Shown piece by piece: positions 18,455 to 25,966 of a stretch of 41,121 nt of DNA (the first letter of the stretch is position 1; each line of letters opens with the position of its first letter). The notes below the pieces were generated by a model that was not told the DNA's origin, ran no database searches, and was given only the letters and a program-made list of their open reading frames with translations. The stretch is from Pedobacter sp. V48 (lineage in GTDB: Bacteria; Bacteroidota; Bacteroidia; Sphingobacteriales; Sphingobacteriaceae), in NCBI RefSeq assembly GCF_000523515.1, contig NZ_AWRU01000002.1, positions 52,298-93,418 on the forward strand. Reading direction: 5' to 3'. The translations under genes and the position numbers were made by a program.

Positions 18455-18985
18455 TTAGGCTTGTTTTACAAACTGTAATTCACCTGCTATTTTTACTGCC
18501 TCACTAACCATAACACCACCAGTTTCTAATGCCGCATTCCATGTTAAACCAAAATCAGTTCTGTTTATTTTACCACTTATCGTAAAACCAGCTTTTGTAT
18601 TGCCCCATGGATCAGTTGCGATACCACCAAATTCAGCATTCAATTCTACTGGTTTAGTCACACCTTTAACAGTCAGATTTCCATTTAAAATGTAATCATC
18701 ACCGTCTTTAGTTAATGAGGTAGATTCAAAAGTGATTTTAGGGAAATTTTCTGCATCAAAGAAATCAGCACTTTTTAAGTGAGTGTCTCTGTCAGCATTT
18801 CCGGTATTGATAGATGCTGTTTCACCTTCAAAAGTAACCTTTCCGTTTTCGAAATCATCACCTTCTGAAGTTAATGTTGCGCTGATCAAATGCAAACTAC
18901 CGGTTACAGTAGTAATCATTAAGTGTTTAACTTTAAATTGTAGTTCGCTGTGGGTCGGGTCTAAAACCCATTGTGTAGTTGCCAT
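18455..18985 (-). CDS. YceI family protein
   Basis: Lipocalin-like YceI family protein of 176 residues, thought to bind long isoprenoid-type lipids. The start WVLDPTHSELQFKVKHLMI, the central DRDTHLKSADFFDAENFPKI motif and the LTVKGVTKPVEL strand are all typical. Unlike the periplasmic E. coli protein, this one has no signal peptide (it begins MATTQWVLDP), so it is probably cytoplasmic. A TAnnTTTG promoter box lies about 40 bases upstream. It may be co-transcribed with pirin. Confidence 0.94.
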   Translation of the reverse strand: MATTQWVLDPTHSELQFKVKHLMITTVTGSLHLISATLTSEGDDFENGKVTFEGETASINTGNADRDTHLKSADFFDAENFPKITFESTSLTKDGDDYILNGNLTVKGVTKPVELNAEFGGIATDPWGNTKAGFTISGKINRTDFGLTWNAALETGGVMVSEAVKIAGELQFVKQA

Positions 18986-19022
18986 AATATTGTTTTTTTT
19001 AAGTTGTTCTTTAATTACAACA

Positions 19023-19030
19023 CAAAATTA
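19023..19030 (-). promoter_or_regulatory. Putative promoter -7 box for yceI
   Basis: Read on the minus strand this is TAATTTTG, a full match to the Bacteroidota -7 consensus TAnnTTTG, 37 bases before the yceI ATG. No convincing TTG -33 box is found at the usual spacing. An independent promoter here would separate yceI from the crp gene upstream. Confidence 0.4.
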
Positions 19031-19073
19031 CAACTAGATGTTTGGCCTCACATTGACCTATGATAAGAAAATA

Positions 19074-19670
19074 CTAAGGTTTAAAATGCTTATGAGCCAG
19101 GTCTTTACGAACCCTGCTTAACGACTCAGGTGTAATGCCTAAATAAGAGGCAATCATCCACTGTGGCACCCTTAATGTAAGATTTGGATATAATTTTATA
19201 AAATTCAGATAGCGTTCTTCGGCTGTAGCACTTAAAAGCATATTGATCCTTTTCTGCATAAACCTAATCGAATTATTGAGCATGGTGCTATTCAGGTCAC
19301 TCATGCAGGGAACATGCTTTGCCGCGTCGTTCATAAAATCCTTGTTCACGGCAATAGCCGTTGTAGGCTCAATGGCATCAATAAAAAACTCTGAGGCTTC
19401 ATTGAACATCCCATTACGTTCGGAAAGCCACCATTGTTCGGGGGCAAATTGAATAATGTGTGTTTTTCCCTTACTATCTATTGAATAACTGCGTAACAGA
19501 CCGCTTAAAACAAAAAAGCCATGAGATAAAACTTCGCCCTTCATCAGGATCATCTCGTTTTTATCGAAGGATTTTACTTTAAGTTTGTCAGAAATGAGGC
19601 CAAACTGCTCATCAGTTATCGCTACTTTGTTTTTTAAATAATTTTTAAACGGCTCCAGTAAGGCTGTCAT
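19074..19670 (-). CDS. Crp/Fnr family transcriptional regulator
   Basis: Transcription factor of 198 residues. The N-terminal cyclic-nucleotide-binding-like beta-roll (~20-115) contains MILMKGEVLSHGFFVLSGLL, and the C-terminal helix-turn-helix reads VPQWMIASYLGITPESLSRV. There are no N-terminal cysteines of the Fnr [4Fe-4S] type, so oxygen sensing by that route is unlikely. Neighbours suggest possible targets: yceI and pirin downstream, and the small Cys-rich peptide only 9 bases upstream, which looks co-transcribed. Confidence 0.92.
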   Translation of the reverse strand: MTALLEPFKNYLKNKVAITDEQFGLISDKLKVKSFDKNEMILMKGEVLSHGFFVLSGLLRSYSIDSKGKTHIIQFAPEQWWLSERNGMFNEASEFFIDAIEPTTAIAVNKDFMNDAAKHVPCMSDLNSTMLNNSIRFMQKRINMLLSATAEERYLNFIKLYPNLTLRVPQWMIASYLGITPESLSRVRKDLAHKHFKP

Positions 19671-19679
19671 AGATAAAAT

Positions 19680-19838
19680 CTATTTTTTGTCTATTTTAAC
19701 ATTGGAAAAATCTACACCACACTTGCAGTTGGAACCACAGCCGCCATTTTTAGGGGCTATTGAGCGATAAACGATGCGGCCAACATAAAATATTGCTCCC
19801 GCAAAAAGTATAATTACCAGAATAGTCTGAATATCCAT
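19680..19838 (-). CDS. Small Cys-rich membrane protein, FeoB-associated type
   Basis: A 52-codon gene. The product starts MDIQTILVIILFAGAIFYVG (one transmembrane helix, residues ~4-22), then a basic turn and a cysteine-rich tail in which GGCGSNCKCG gives Cys34, Cys38 and Cys40, ending VDFSNVKIDKK. This is the layout of the FeoB-associated Cys-rich membrane proteins that usually lie downstream of the ferrous iron transporter gene. No feoB or feoA is in the window. The gene ends 9 bases before the Crp/Fnr start and begins 50 bases after the amidoligase operon ends. Confidence 0.8.
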   Translation of the reverse strand: MDIQTILVIILFAGAIFYVGRIVYRSIAPKNGGCGSNCKCGVDFSNVKIDKK

Positions 19839-19842
19839 ATCC

Positions 19843-19872
19843 CAAAATTAGTTAATGCCTGCTTCTCGCAGG
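19843..19872 (-). promoter_or_regulatory. Hairpin and possible promoter box between the ligase operon and the Cys-rich peptide gene
   Basis: On the minus strand, a 5-bp stem CCTGC/GCAGG (19858-19872, 5-base loop) is followed by TAATTTTG (19850-19843), a match to TAnnTTTG. The box ends only 4 bases before the peptide's ATG, so a transcript from it would be nearly leaderless. There is no T-run, so the hairpin is a poor terminator. The site could separate or connect the two transcription units. Confidence 0.3.
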
Positions 19873-19888
19873 TCTGTTAATTGTAAAT

Positions 19889-21076
19889 TTACTTTTCCAT
19901 GAGCCCAATCGTACCGCCCACCCAATCAAAGTCTTTATTGTATCTCACCCCAATCATTTTGCCTCTGCTTAGGCGTGCCAAATTAATGCACAACTGGGGC
20001 TCTTGATCATCCGCCCATAAATACATCAATCTGATTTCCAGTTTTACCCCGCCATCGGGCGATTGCACAATAGGCTCATAAACAACTTTTCGCTGAAGTA
20101 TCCAATTCTTCGGGTCTTTAATTTCAGCTATGTCCGCTTTTGTTACATCAATAATAACACCCATGCCTGCAAAAGAAAACAAAGGTTTTAAAACATAGTT
20201 TTCAAGATCTGAAGGTATTTCAGTTAAAGTATCCAGAAAATGAGTTTCTGGTACAAACTCACTCTTCAAAAAGGGCATGGTATATTTACTGATCCTGTAA
20301 AACCAGTTGGGATGTGTGATCCATTCCACATCAATTTCCGACCTGGGATCAAAGCTTTGTTCAAAAAGATCTGTTTTATCCTCAACTTCATCAAAAATCA
20401 ATCGGTTGTAAATCCTTTTTAACTGTATTTTTTTTCCTTCCTCTTTATAGAATAGCGCATTCCCTTCTTTAAAGATATCTGTAAGGCTCAGAATTTTTAT
20501 CCCTAAATATTTTTGGGTAATTAAAAAATCAATGGCTGTTTTTTGATTCGGTGCATCAATATCCATTAGCGCTACCTCCTCAGGTGCGTAATCGCCAATA
20601 ATTACCTTTTTAAGTAGGCTGATGTATTTCTGCTCATCAAATCCATTAAAAAACGGGGTTAAACCTGAAGGCAATTCATATGACTGTTTATAAACGCCCG
20701 CCAGCTCAGGCTGAAATCCATATAAGGAGGGGAAGCCCTGCATTTCAATAAGCTTTGGTGTCAAAAGGCCATTAGCGTCTTTGCATATCCCAAAATCGAA
20801 TGTTAAAAAATGAGGGTGTTCATTTTCGTTTGGCACATTCCAATTTGGGGGAATGGCACCTTTAGTAAGTGCTTTAAAATTAGGCTGTTTTATGAGTTTA
20901 ATGATTTCCTCCCCCGCATCAATTAGTTTCTTCTGCAGCGCAGAGGGAATAAACACGGGAGTTTCGGCAACTCTAAAAGGTATGCTTGTTAATCCGGATT
21001 CCAGAACTTTTAAAAAGCTTTTGTACTTCTGTTCAGTGAAAGCACTGTTAAACTGGTCTCTGTATTTACTAATCAT
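19889..21076 (-). CDS. Probable ATP-grasp ligase, circularly permuted type
   Basis: Not a family I can name with certainty; 395 residues. Two stretches resemble permuted ATP-grasp enzymes such as eukaryotic glutathione synthetase and glutathionylspermidine synthetase: LTPKLIEMQGFPSLYGF (E111 and Q113, like the metal-binding ExN motif that in permuted enzymes lies N-terminal) and YVLKPLFSFAGMGV (K297, like the ATP-binding lysine and glycine loop). The segment WILQRKVVYEP and the C-terminal VKLEIRLMYLW fit the later strands. It is the last gene of the five-gene ligase operon, 2 bases after the amidotransferase. A ligase role is inferred. Confidence 0.7.
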   Translation of the reverse strand: MISKYRDQFNSAFTEQKYKSFLKVLESGLTSIPFRVAETPVFIPSALQKKLIDAGEEIIKLIKQPNFKALTKGAIPPNWNVPNENEHPHFLTFDFGICKDANGLLTPKLIEMQGFPSLYGFQPELAGVYKQSYELPSGLTPFFNGFDEQKYISLLKKVIIGDYAPEEVALMDIDAPNQKTAIDFLITQKYLGIKILSLTDIFKEGNALFYKEEGKKIQLKRIYNRLIFDEVEDKTDLFEQSFDPRSEIDVEWITHPNWFYRISKYTMPFLKSEFVPETHFLDTLTEIPSDLENYVLKPLFSFAGMGVIIDVTKADIAEIKDPKNWILQRKVVYEPIVQSPDGGVKLEIRLMYLWADDQEPQLCINLARLSRGKMIGVRYNKDFDWVGGTIGLMEK

Positions 21077-21078
21077 AG

Positions 21079-21912
21079 TTATGCTTCCTGTAAGGCATTT
21101 AATGCCTCAGTTAGAAAATTAGGCAGAATAACACTTTGTGTGAGTTTGATTCTATCAGGATTGTCAAGACTTAATAACATGTCTTCATATTTCTCCTGAC
21201 CATAACTCTCGGTAATTGCTTTCTTCTTATCATCTTGTAACAGATACATTTTCATCCCAACAGGATCTGCCTCGGGATGAAACTGTGTTCCGACTATTTC
21301 GTTGGTAAAACGAACTGACATTACGCAACGTTCCAAATCAACATGGGGCCTTTCTTTTTCCAAAGCCAATACCTTGGCCTGGGAGTTGGAAAATAGGACA
21401 TCATCAGGATTTATGACCTGCCAGTCACGACTGTCAACGGCATATAGCGGGTTAGGTAAGCCATTAAAAATTAAATCATTTTCCCCTTCTTCAGTTAAAA
21501 AAACAGGAAAAATGCCAAAAGCGGTCGATTTTCGTCTGATCACTTCCCCAACATGATACTTCCTGCAAGCCATTTGAAAAGAGTGGCAAATTAAAAAAAC
21601 GTGTTTTTTTTGTTGGCTGATCTTATTGTGGTTTTCTATTTTGTTTAGCAGGTTAAAAAAGTCATGCTCCCATTTCTCACCCACACCATCAAATGGACTT
21701 CCCGGGCCCCCGCTTGAAATATAGATGTCATAATGCTCATCAGGGATTTCTCCCCGCTGTCTTAAGTCAAAAATATCATACCCCAGATCAATCTCATTCT
21801 CCCTGCGATAGCGCAACAAGATTTCCTGTATCCCACGCATTCCCTGGTTGGTGACACCATTATTCATGTCAATTACGGCAACCCTAATCTTATTTCTATC
21901 TATTATGCTCAC
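21079..21912 (-). CDS. Class I glutamine amidotransferase-like protein
   Basis: Class-I glutamine amidotransferase fold, 277 residues. The oxyanion strand is YISSGGPGSPFDG, the nucleophile elbow is FLICHSFQMA with Cys109, and the His/Glu pair is TQFHPEAD (H212, E214), so the triad is complete. The elbow lacks both glycines of the usual GxCxGxQ. A C-terminal ~55-residue extension follows the domain. The start is GTG, sharing four bases (GTGA) with the stop of the preceding ligase, so the two are probably translated together. It could supply ammonia to a ligase or cleave gamma-glutamyl bonds. Confidence 0.87.
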   Translation of the reverse strand: MSIIDRNKIRVAVIDMNNGVTNQGMRGIQEILLRYRRENEIDLGYDIFDLRQRGEIPDEHYDIYISSGGPGSPFDGVGEKWEHDFFNLLNKIENHNKISQQKKHVFLICHSFQMACRKYHVGEVIRRKSTAFGIFPVFLTEEGENDLIFNGLPNPLYAVDSRDWQVINPDDVLFSNSQAKVLALEKERPHVDLERCVMSVRFTNEIVGTQFHPEADPVGMKMYLLQDDKKKAITESYGQEKYEDMLLSLDNPDRIKLTQSVILPNFLTEALNALQEA

Positions 21913-23015
21913 TGCTTAGCCCCAATTAATGTTTGAGTAGTAATGTAATCTACTACGGCCTCAAAGTTACCATTTTGTTCGTAAACAGCCAATTGCCTGT
22001 CTGCCCCGGTTCCATTCTCAAGTATTTTAAGCACATAGTTGATCTCATTTCTGCAGCCCAGATCATCTACCACATCGTCAATAAAATCCAATAATTCCAA
22101 TATCAGATTTCTGCAGTTTACCTCCATTTCCTTACCAAAATCAATGAGATTCCCGTCAATGCCATAACGGGCAGCCCTCCATTTATTTTCATTTATCAGG
22201 GCTCTGGAATAACTAATAAATTTCATATTCTGCAGGCGTAGTTTATATAACTTGGCACAAAGCGCCTGAAATAAGGCGACAAAGGCCATGGTTTCATCAA
22301 TCAACATCGGGCAATCGCAAATCCTGAATTCTATGGTTTCAAAGAAAGGGTGCACCCTGATGTCCCACCATATTTTTTTGGCATTGTCAATGCTATTGGT
22401 CTTAATGAGTAGCTTAACATAGTTGTCATAATCTTCAATGCTATTGAAAATATCTGGAATTCCGGTTCTGGGGAATTTATCAAACACCTTAGTTCTGAAA
22501 GATTTATATCCCGTGTTCCTGCTTTCCCAGAAGGGTGAATTGGTAGATAGGGCAAACACATGCGGTAAAAAATAGCGCACCTGGTTTGCAATATGAATGG
22601 CAAGCTCCCTGGATTGGAAACCTACGTGCACATGTAAACCAAAAATCAGATTAGATCTTGCAGCCTCCTGTAATTCATTTACGATTTCACTATAACGTGG
22701 ATGCTCCGTGATCAGCTGTTTTTCCCAATGAGAAAAAGGATGCGTGCCTGCAGCACCAATTCGTAATCCCTGTTCGCCTGCTAGCTGCGAAACGGTATAC
22801 CTTAATTGTGAGATTTCGGCTCGTGCCTGCTCCGTGTTTTTACAAATTCCTGTTCCAACTTCTACAACAGCCTGATGCATTTCCGCTTTAACCTGATCTT
22901 TGTGTATTTTTTGTGCCGCTTCAACTATTTTTTGATCATGTGAGGTAAGTTCACGGGTTACCGGATCCACCACCATGTATTCTTCTTCTACACCAAGCGT
23001 AAATTCATTCATCAT
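21909..23015 (-). CDS. Carboxylate-amine ligase of the GCS2/YbdK family
   Basis: Glutamate-cysteine-ligase type 2 family enzyme, 368 residues, near the usual length. The family start is FTLGVEEEYMVVDP (E10-E12, metal and ATP site), with LIFGLHVHVGFQ at ~123-133 and IRVHPFFETIEFRICDCP in the middle; ALINENKWRAARYGIDG is the conserved C-terminal region. Members join an amino group to a carboxylate (classically the gamma-carboxyl of glutamate) with ATP; this one's substrates are unknown. It starts at tandem ATG codons and lies 27 bases after the RimK-like gene. Confidence 0.92.
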   Translation of the reverse strand: MMNEFTLGVEEEYMVVDPVTRELTSHDQKIVEAAQKIHKDQVKAEMHQAVVEVGTGICKNTEQARAEISQLRYTVSQLAGEQGLRIGAAGTHPFSHWEKQLITEHPRYSEIVNELQEAARSNLIFGLHVHVGFQSRELAIHIANQVRYFLPHVFALSTNSPFWESRNTGYKSFRTKVFDKFPRTGIPDIFNSIEDYDNYVKLLIKTNSIDNAKKIWWDIRVHPFFETIEFRICDCPMLIDETMAFVALFQALCAKLYKLRLQNMKFISYSRALINENKWRAARYGIDGNLIDFGKEMEVNCRNLILELLDFIDDVVDDLGCRNEINYVLKILENGTGADRQLAVYEQNGNFEAVVDYITTQTLIGAKQ

Positions 23016-23042
23016 AATTCATTCCCTCCTGTTTATCCCTGA

Positions 23043-24038
23043 TTATTTTTTTGTAGCAGGTGCTTTTTTGGGTTTAGCTTTACCCACTAATGGTAACCCC
23101 GCTGCCGAGGCTTTAACATACTCTCCCCATGTTAAATTGTCTTGCCCGTCAATTTGAGCCTTTGCTCTTTCTATTGCATACTGCGCGGAGGTTTCCACAA
23201 CCCAATCAAAATTCTCCTGACCAACGCTGGTCACTTCTGCATCAGGTGCCGGATTGCAGAAATCAATGGCATAAGGTATCCCATCGCGTACCGCAAACTC
23301 TACCGTATTAAAGTCATAACCCAGAAACTGATTCAGCTTAATTACATATTCATGAATGGTTTTTAATAATTTCTCGCTCGAAGGTGGCGTGTTTACCTGG
23401 TAGCGTAAATGAAAAGGATTGCGTGGTTCGTATTGCATAATCCGAACATATTTGCCGCCAATGCAATAACATCTGAAATATTCATCAAAAACGATTTCTT
23501 CCTGCAGCATCATCACTGTCTTTTTTGTCTGACTATGTTTGTCAAAAAAATCTTCAATATCATGTAGCTTGTAAACTTCTTTCCATCCTCCACCGTCAAA
23601 AGGTTTCATGTATGCCGGGAAACCTGTGTATTCAAAAATAGCCTCCCAGTCCAAGGGAAATGCCAGGTTGCTGAACGATTCGTCAGAGGTGTCATCAGGT
23701 TGTTCGTAAGAAGGTATCAAAGCCGTTTTGGGGACAGGAACTCCAATTTTTACGGCCAATGCATTGTTAAAAAATTTTTCGTCGGCGCTCCACCAAAAGG
23801 GATTGTTTATTACCGCGGTTCCTGTAATTGCGGCATTCTTTAGCGCAGCACGATAAAAAGGAACATCCTGCGATATTCGATCGATAATCACTGCATAGTC
23901 CAATGCTTTAGCCTGAAATATTTTATCAATATTCACAAATTCGGCTCTAATGTCCTTTCCTGCAATCTCATTTACGCGCTTTACAAAAGCCTCGGGGAAA
24001 GATCTTTCTTTGCCGAACAGTATTCCGATTTTTTTCAT
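23043..24038 (-). CDS. RimK-like ATP-grasp ligase
   Basis: ATP-grasp ligase of 331 residues. The N-terminal pre-ATP-grasp part starts KKIGILFGKERSFPEAFV. The ATP-binding lysine and glycine loop are in PAYMKPFDGGGWKEVY (K145), the adenine-contact strand is MMLQEEI, and the metal ligands are D259 and N262 in AIDFCNPAPDAE. The last ~15 residues (GKAKPKKAPATKK) form a Lys/Pro/Ala tail that is probably disordered. Such enzymes make an amide bond through an acyl-phosphate. It is the second gene of the operon, 21 bases after the esterase. Confidence 0.87.
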   Translation of the reverse strand: MKKIGILFGKERSFPEAFVKRVNEIAGKDIRAEFVNIDKIFQAKALDYAVIIDRISQDVPFYRAALKNAAITGTAVINNPFWWSADEKFFNNALAVKIGVPVPKTALIPSYEQPDDTSDESFSNLAFPLDWEAIFEYTGFPAYMKPFDGGGWKEVYKLHDIEDFFDKHSQTKKTVMMLQEEIVFDEYFRCYCIGGKYVRIMQYEPRNPFHLRYQVNTPPSSEKLLKTIHEYVIKLNQFLGYDFNTVEFAVRDGIPYAIDFCNPAPDAEVTSVGQENFDWVVETSAQYAIERAKAQIDGQDNLTWGEYVKASAAGLPLVGKAKPKKAPATKK

Positions 24039-24059
24039 GGTATATATTTTTAGATGTTT

Positions 24060-24779
24060 TTAGTTAAATGATAATTGTGATAGGTATTCTGGTAGCATCT
24101 TTCGCCATATAGGCCAATCATGATCTGCATTTTGCCTTACATCCAGCCAATGATTAATTCCTTTATTGGTTAATATCTGCGACAATCTTTCATTATCGGC
24201 CTTGCAGATATCTCTTTCTGCAGTACCCAGTATTATTTTCATGTTCCACAGCTCCGGATTATTGTCATTCGGTAAAAAGTCTACCGGATTATTAAAGTAA
24301 ACCTCATCATTATAAAATCCGTCCAATTGTGCGCTAATATCAAAAGCTCCACTCAAGCTAAACATATGACTGACGAGCCAAGGATGCCTGAAGGCAAAAT
24401 TTGCTGCATGATATCCTCCAAAACTACAGCCCGCAGTGATGATTTTGGAATGCCCTGTTTCCTGACGGGCCATTGTCGAAACCTCTTCCAATAAAAATTT
24501 GTCGTAACAAATATGATTTTTTACCCTGTCGGCCGGATGGATGCCCTTGTTGTACCAGCTCAAACCATCAATGCTGTCAACACAGTAAACCTTAACTTTC
24601 CCTTCATCTATAAACCACTGAATAGATTCGATCATTTTGAAGTCTTTATTTTCAAAATACCTCCCCATGCTGGTAGGAAAAAGGAGGATTGGATAGCCGC
24701 TGTGCCCAAAAGCGAGCAATTCAAAATCGGCACTTAAGTTATTGCTGTGCCACTTTTTATATTCCTCTTTCATCCCCAT
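24060..24779 (-). CDS. Esterase of the EsteraseD/feruloyl-esterase type (first gene of ligase operon)
   Basis: Alpha/beta-hydrolase of 239 residues. The nucleophile elbow is GCSFGG (S119) and a histidine near the end, NADHDWP (H220), completes a likely triad with an acid in GTAERD (D190). There is no signal peptide, so it should act in the cytoplasm. As first gene of the ligase operon it may release or transfer the ligase product, or hydrolyse an ester precursor. Two in-frame ATGs are two codons apart (MGM). A second hydrolase of this type is at 25967-26788. Confidence 0.85.
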   Translation of the reverse strand: MGMKEEYKKWHSNNLSADFELLAFGHSGYPILLFPTSMGRYFENKDFKMIESIQWFIDEGKVKVYCVDSIDGLSWYNKGIHPADRVKNHICYDKFLLEEVSTMARQETGHSKIITAGCSFGGYHAANFAFRHPWLVSHMFSLSGAFDISAQLDGFYNDEVYFNNPVDFLPNDNNPELWNMKIILGTAERDICKADNERLSQILTNKGINHWLDVRQNADHDWPIWRKMLPEYLSQLSFN

Positions 24780-25324
24780 AAAATTTAGATGCTTTAAGAT
24801 AAGAAATAAAGAATATTAAAAGCAAGCAACCTGCTTATTTCTTACACTAAATATCATTTATAGTTTCCCCCGCAACATCTAGGACACCGCCAAAGAAGAA
24901 AAACATTGTAGCTTTAGCAGATCTTTTGGAGGTGCTTTGTGTAGAGCAAGTAATAATAACAATAAATTGCCTTCATCATTTTATAACGGTATTGTTAATC
25001 GGATACTTGTAATGTCGATGGTTCTAATGGTAGATATCTCTTTCAGCTCTTAGTGTCTAATCCTTAAGGATCAATGTAGGCTAAAAGAATATTCGAAACA
25101 TAATTGTATGGATTTGTTTTAAACAACAGTTCAAGGGGGATCGGTGACATTGGTCAATTGAAAGAACGCTCCATTTTGGAATCGTGGGGACACACCTACT
25201 AATAAAAGAAAATCAAATCTTAAACACTGTGCACGCCAGCGATACAACATATGCGCCGACAAAAGAAAAATAAATTCAGGAAACAACATAAAAGGCTCCT
25301 TATATCAAGTCAAATTCAGCAGCA
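24780..25324. other. Intergenic stretch without a recognisable gene
   Basis: About 545 bases, AT-rich, with stops in all frames and no tRNA or clear terminator. It separates the ligase operon from a dead toxin-antitoxin pair and must contain the operon promoter, but I find no exact TAnnTTTG box near 24779. The only structured patch is at 25132-25195 (separate entry). The rest looks like decayed DNA. Confidence 0.6.
25132..25195 (-). mobile_element. Possible remnant of an IS21-type element end
   Basis: Read on the minus strand, the patch starts near TGTCCCCACGATTCC and contains two similar units, CCAAAATGG and TTTCAATTGACCA. Repeated units of this kind (TTCAATTGACC variants) are found at the ends of IS21-family elements. 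No transposase frame (istA or istB) is present and no target duplication could be shown. This rests on resemblance only. Confidence 0.25.
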
Positions 25325-25709
25325 TTACCAAAGAAGCTTTATAGGGTATTTAGGGAAATTTTGGTCTTTTCCAATAATTGTCAACCCTTCAACGATTGCT
25401 TGAGAGATGATCATTCTATCGAAAGGGGGCCCGATGATGAAATTCCAAACCAATCAAGCCAGCGGAATGTTCAAAAGTTAGGGGAAGAAATTCAAAGCCA
25501 TTTTTTATTGCCTGTAGCTGTAACTCTTCATAAGAAATTCCTAATTCCAGCTTTCCAAGACTTATCTTAATGGCAATTTCCCAAAATGAAACAATACTGA
25601 CATAGCTCAATTGCCTATTGTCTTCAACAGCCTTTCTTGCTTTGGCCGATAAGTCATCACTTCCATTCAAAAGCCAAAGAAAAGTATGCGTATCCAGCAG
25701 ATATGCCAT
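25325..25709 (-). pseudogene. VapC-like PIN-domain toxin, frameshifted
   Basis: The first 97 residues are a normal VapC-type PIN domain: LLDTHTFLWLL with the first acidic residue, then VSFWEIAIKISLGKLEL with the conserved Glu. Frame is lost within 25424-25430 (GAAAGGGGGC on the + strand): after HHRAP the frame reaches a stop, while the -1 frame continues FDRMIISQAIVEGL, then TIIGKD and a final KLLW before a stop at 25325-25327. One extra base explains it. The intact form would be ~127 residues, the usual size. The truncated product lacks the last catalytic aspartates. A homopolymer sequencing error is possible. Confidence 0.85.
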
Positions 25710-25861
25710 TACATATACTCCTTAAAGTCTTCTAAAGGGGCATCAAAATCATCAGACAACGTGATCTTACCTTTTAGACTGCCAAATTTAGCGACACCAG
25801 CCTTATGATCTTTTCTCTTCGCCTTTTCCATCAAAAAATCTATAAAGACAGGCCCTTCATA
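25709..25861 (-). pseudogene. Antitoxin of the vapBC-like pair (DUF2281 type), N-terminus missing
   Basis: A 40-codon frame from ATG at 25831 reads MEKAKRKDHKAG, then FGSLKGKITLSDDFDAPLED and ends FKEYM. It is the typical C-terminal toxin-wrapping tail of small Bacteroidota antitoxins paired with PIN toxins. Homology appears to continue upstream (VFIDFL before the ATG) to a stop at 25862-25864, but the expected N-terminal ~25 residues are absent. The stop shares one base with the toxin ATG (TAATG), the usual antitoxin-first coupling. Whether a 40-residue product is made is unknown. Confidence 0.65.
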
Positions 25862-25925
25862 TTATGCTAAATCTCTGTTTGATATAAAATTACACACCAA
25901 TTATTTTAATTTTTGCTAAGAGTAT

Positions 25926-25933
25926 TACTTTTG
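25926..25933 (+). promoter_or_regulatory. Putative promoter -7 box for the second esterase
   Basis: TACTTTTG matches the Bacteroidota TAnnTTTG consensus, 33 bases before the ATG at 25967. A TTTG occurs at 25912-25915 but is too close to serve as the -33 element, so the upstream half is unproven. Confidence 0.4.
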
Positions 25934-25966
25934 CAGTGCATTTGAGAGAAGGGAAATTGCTGAATT

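Noticed and set aside
19858..19872. Hairpin as terminator of the ligase operon
   Set aside because: The stem is only 5 bp and no T-run follows on the minus strand.
24780..25324. Small coding gene or regulatory RNA in the intergenic stretch
   Set aside because: All frames are broken by stops within short distances and no stable hairpin, tRNA-like or repeat structure could be seen by eye.
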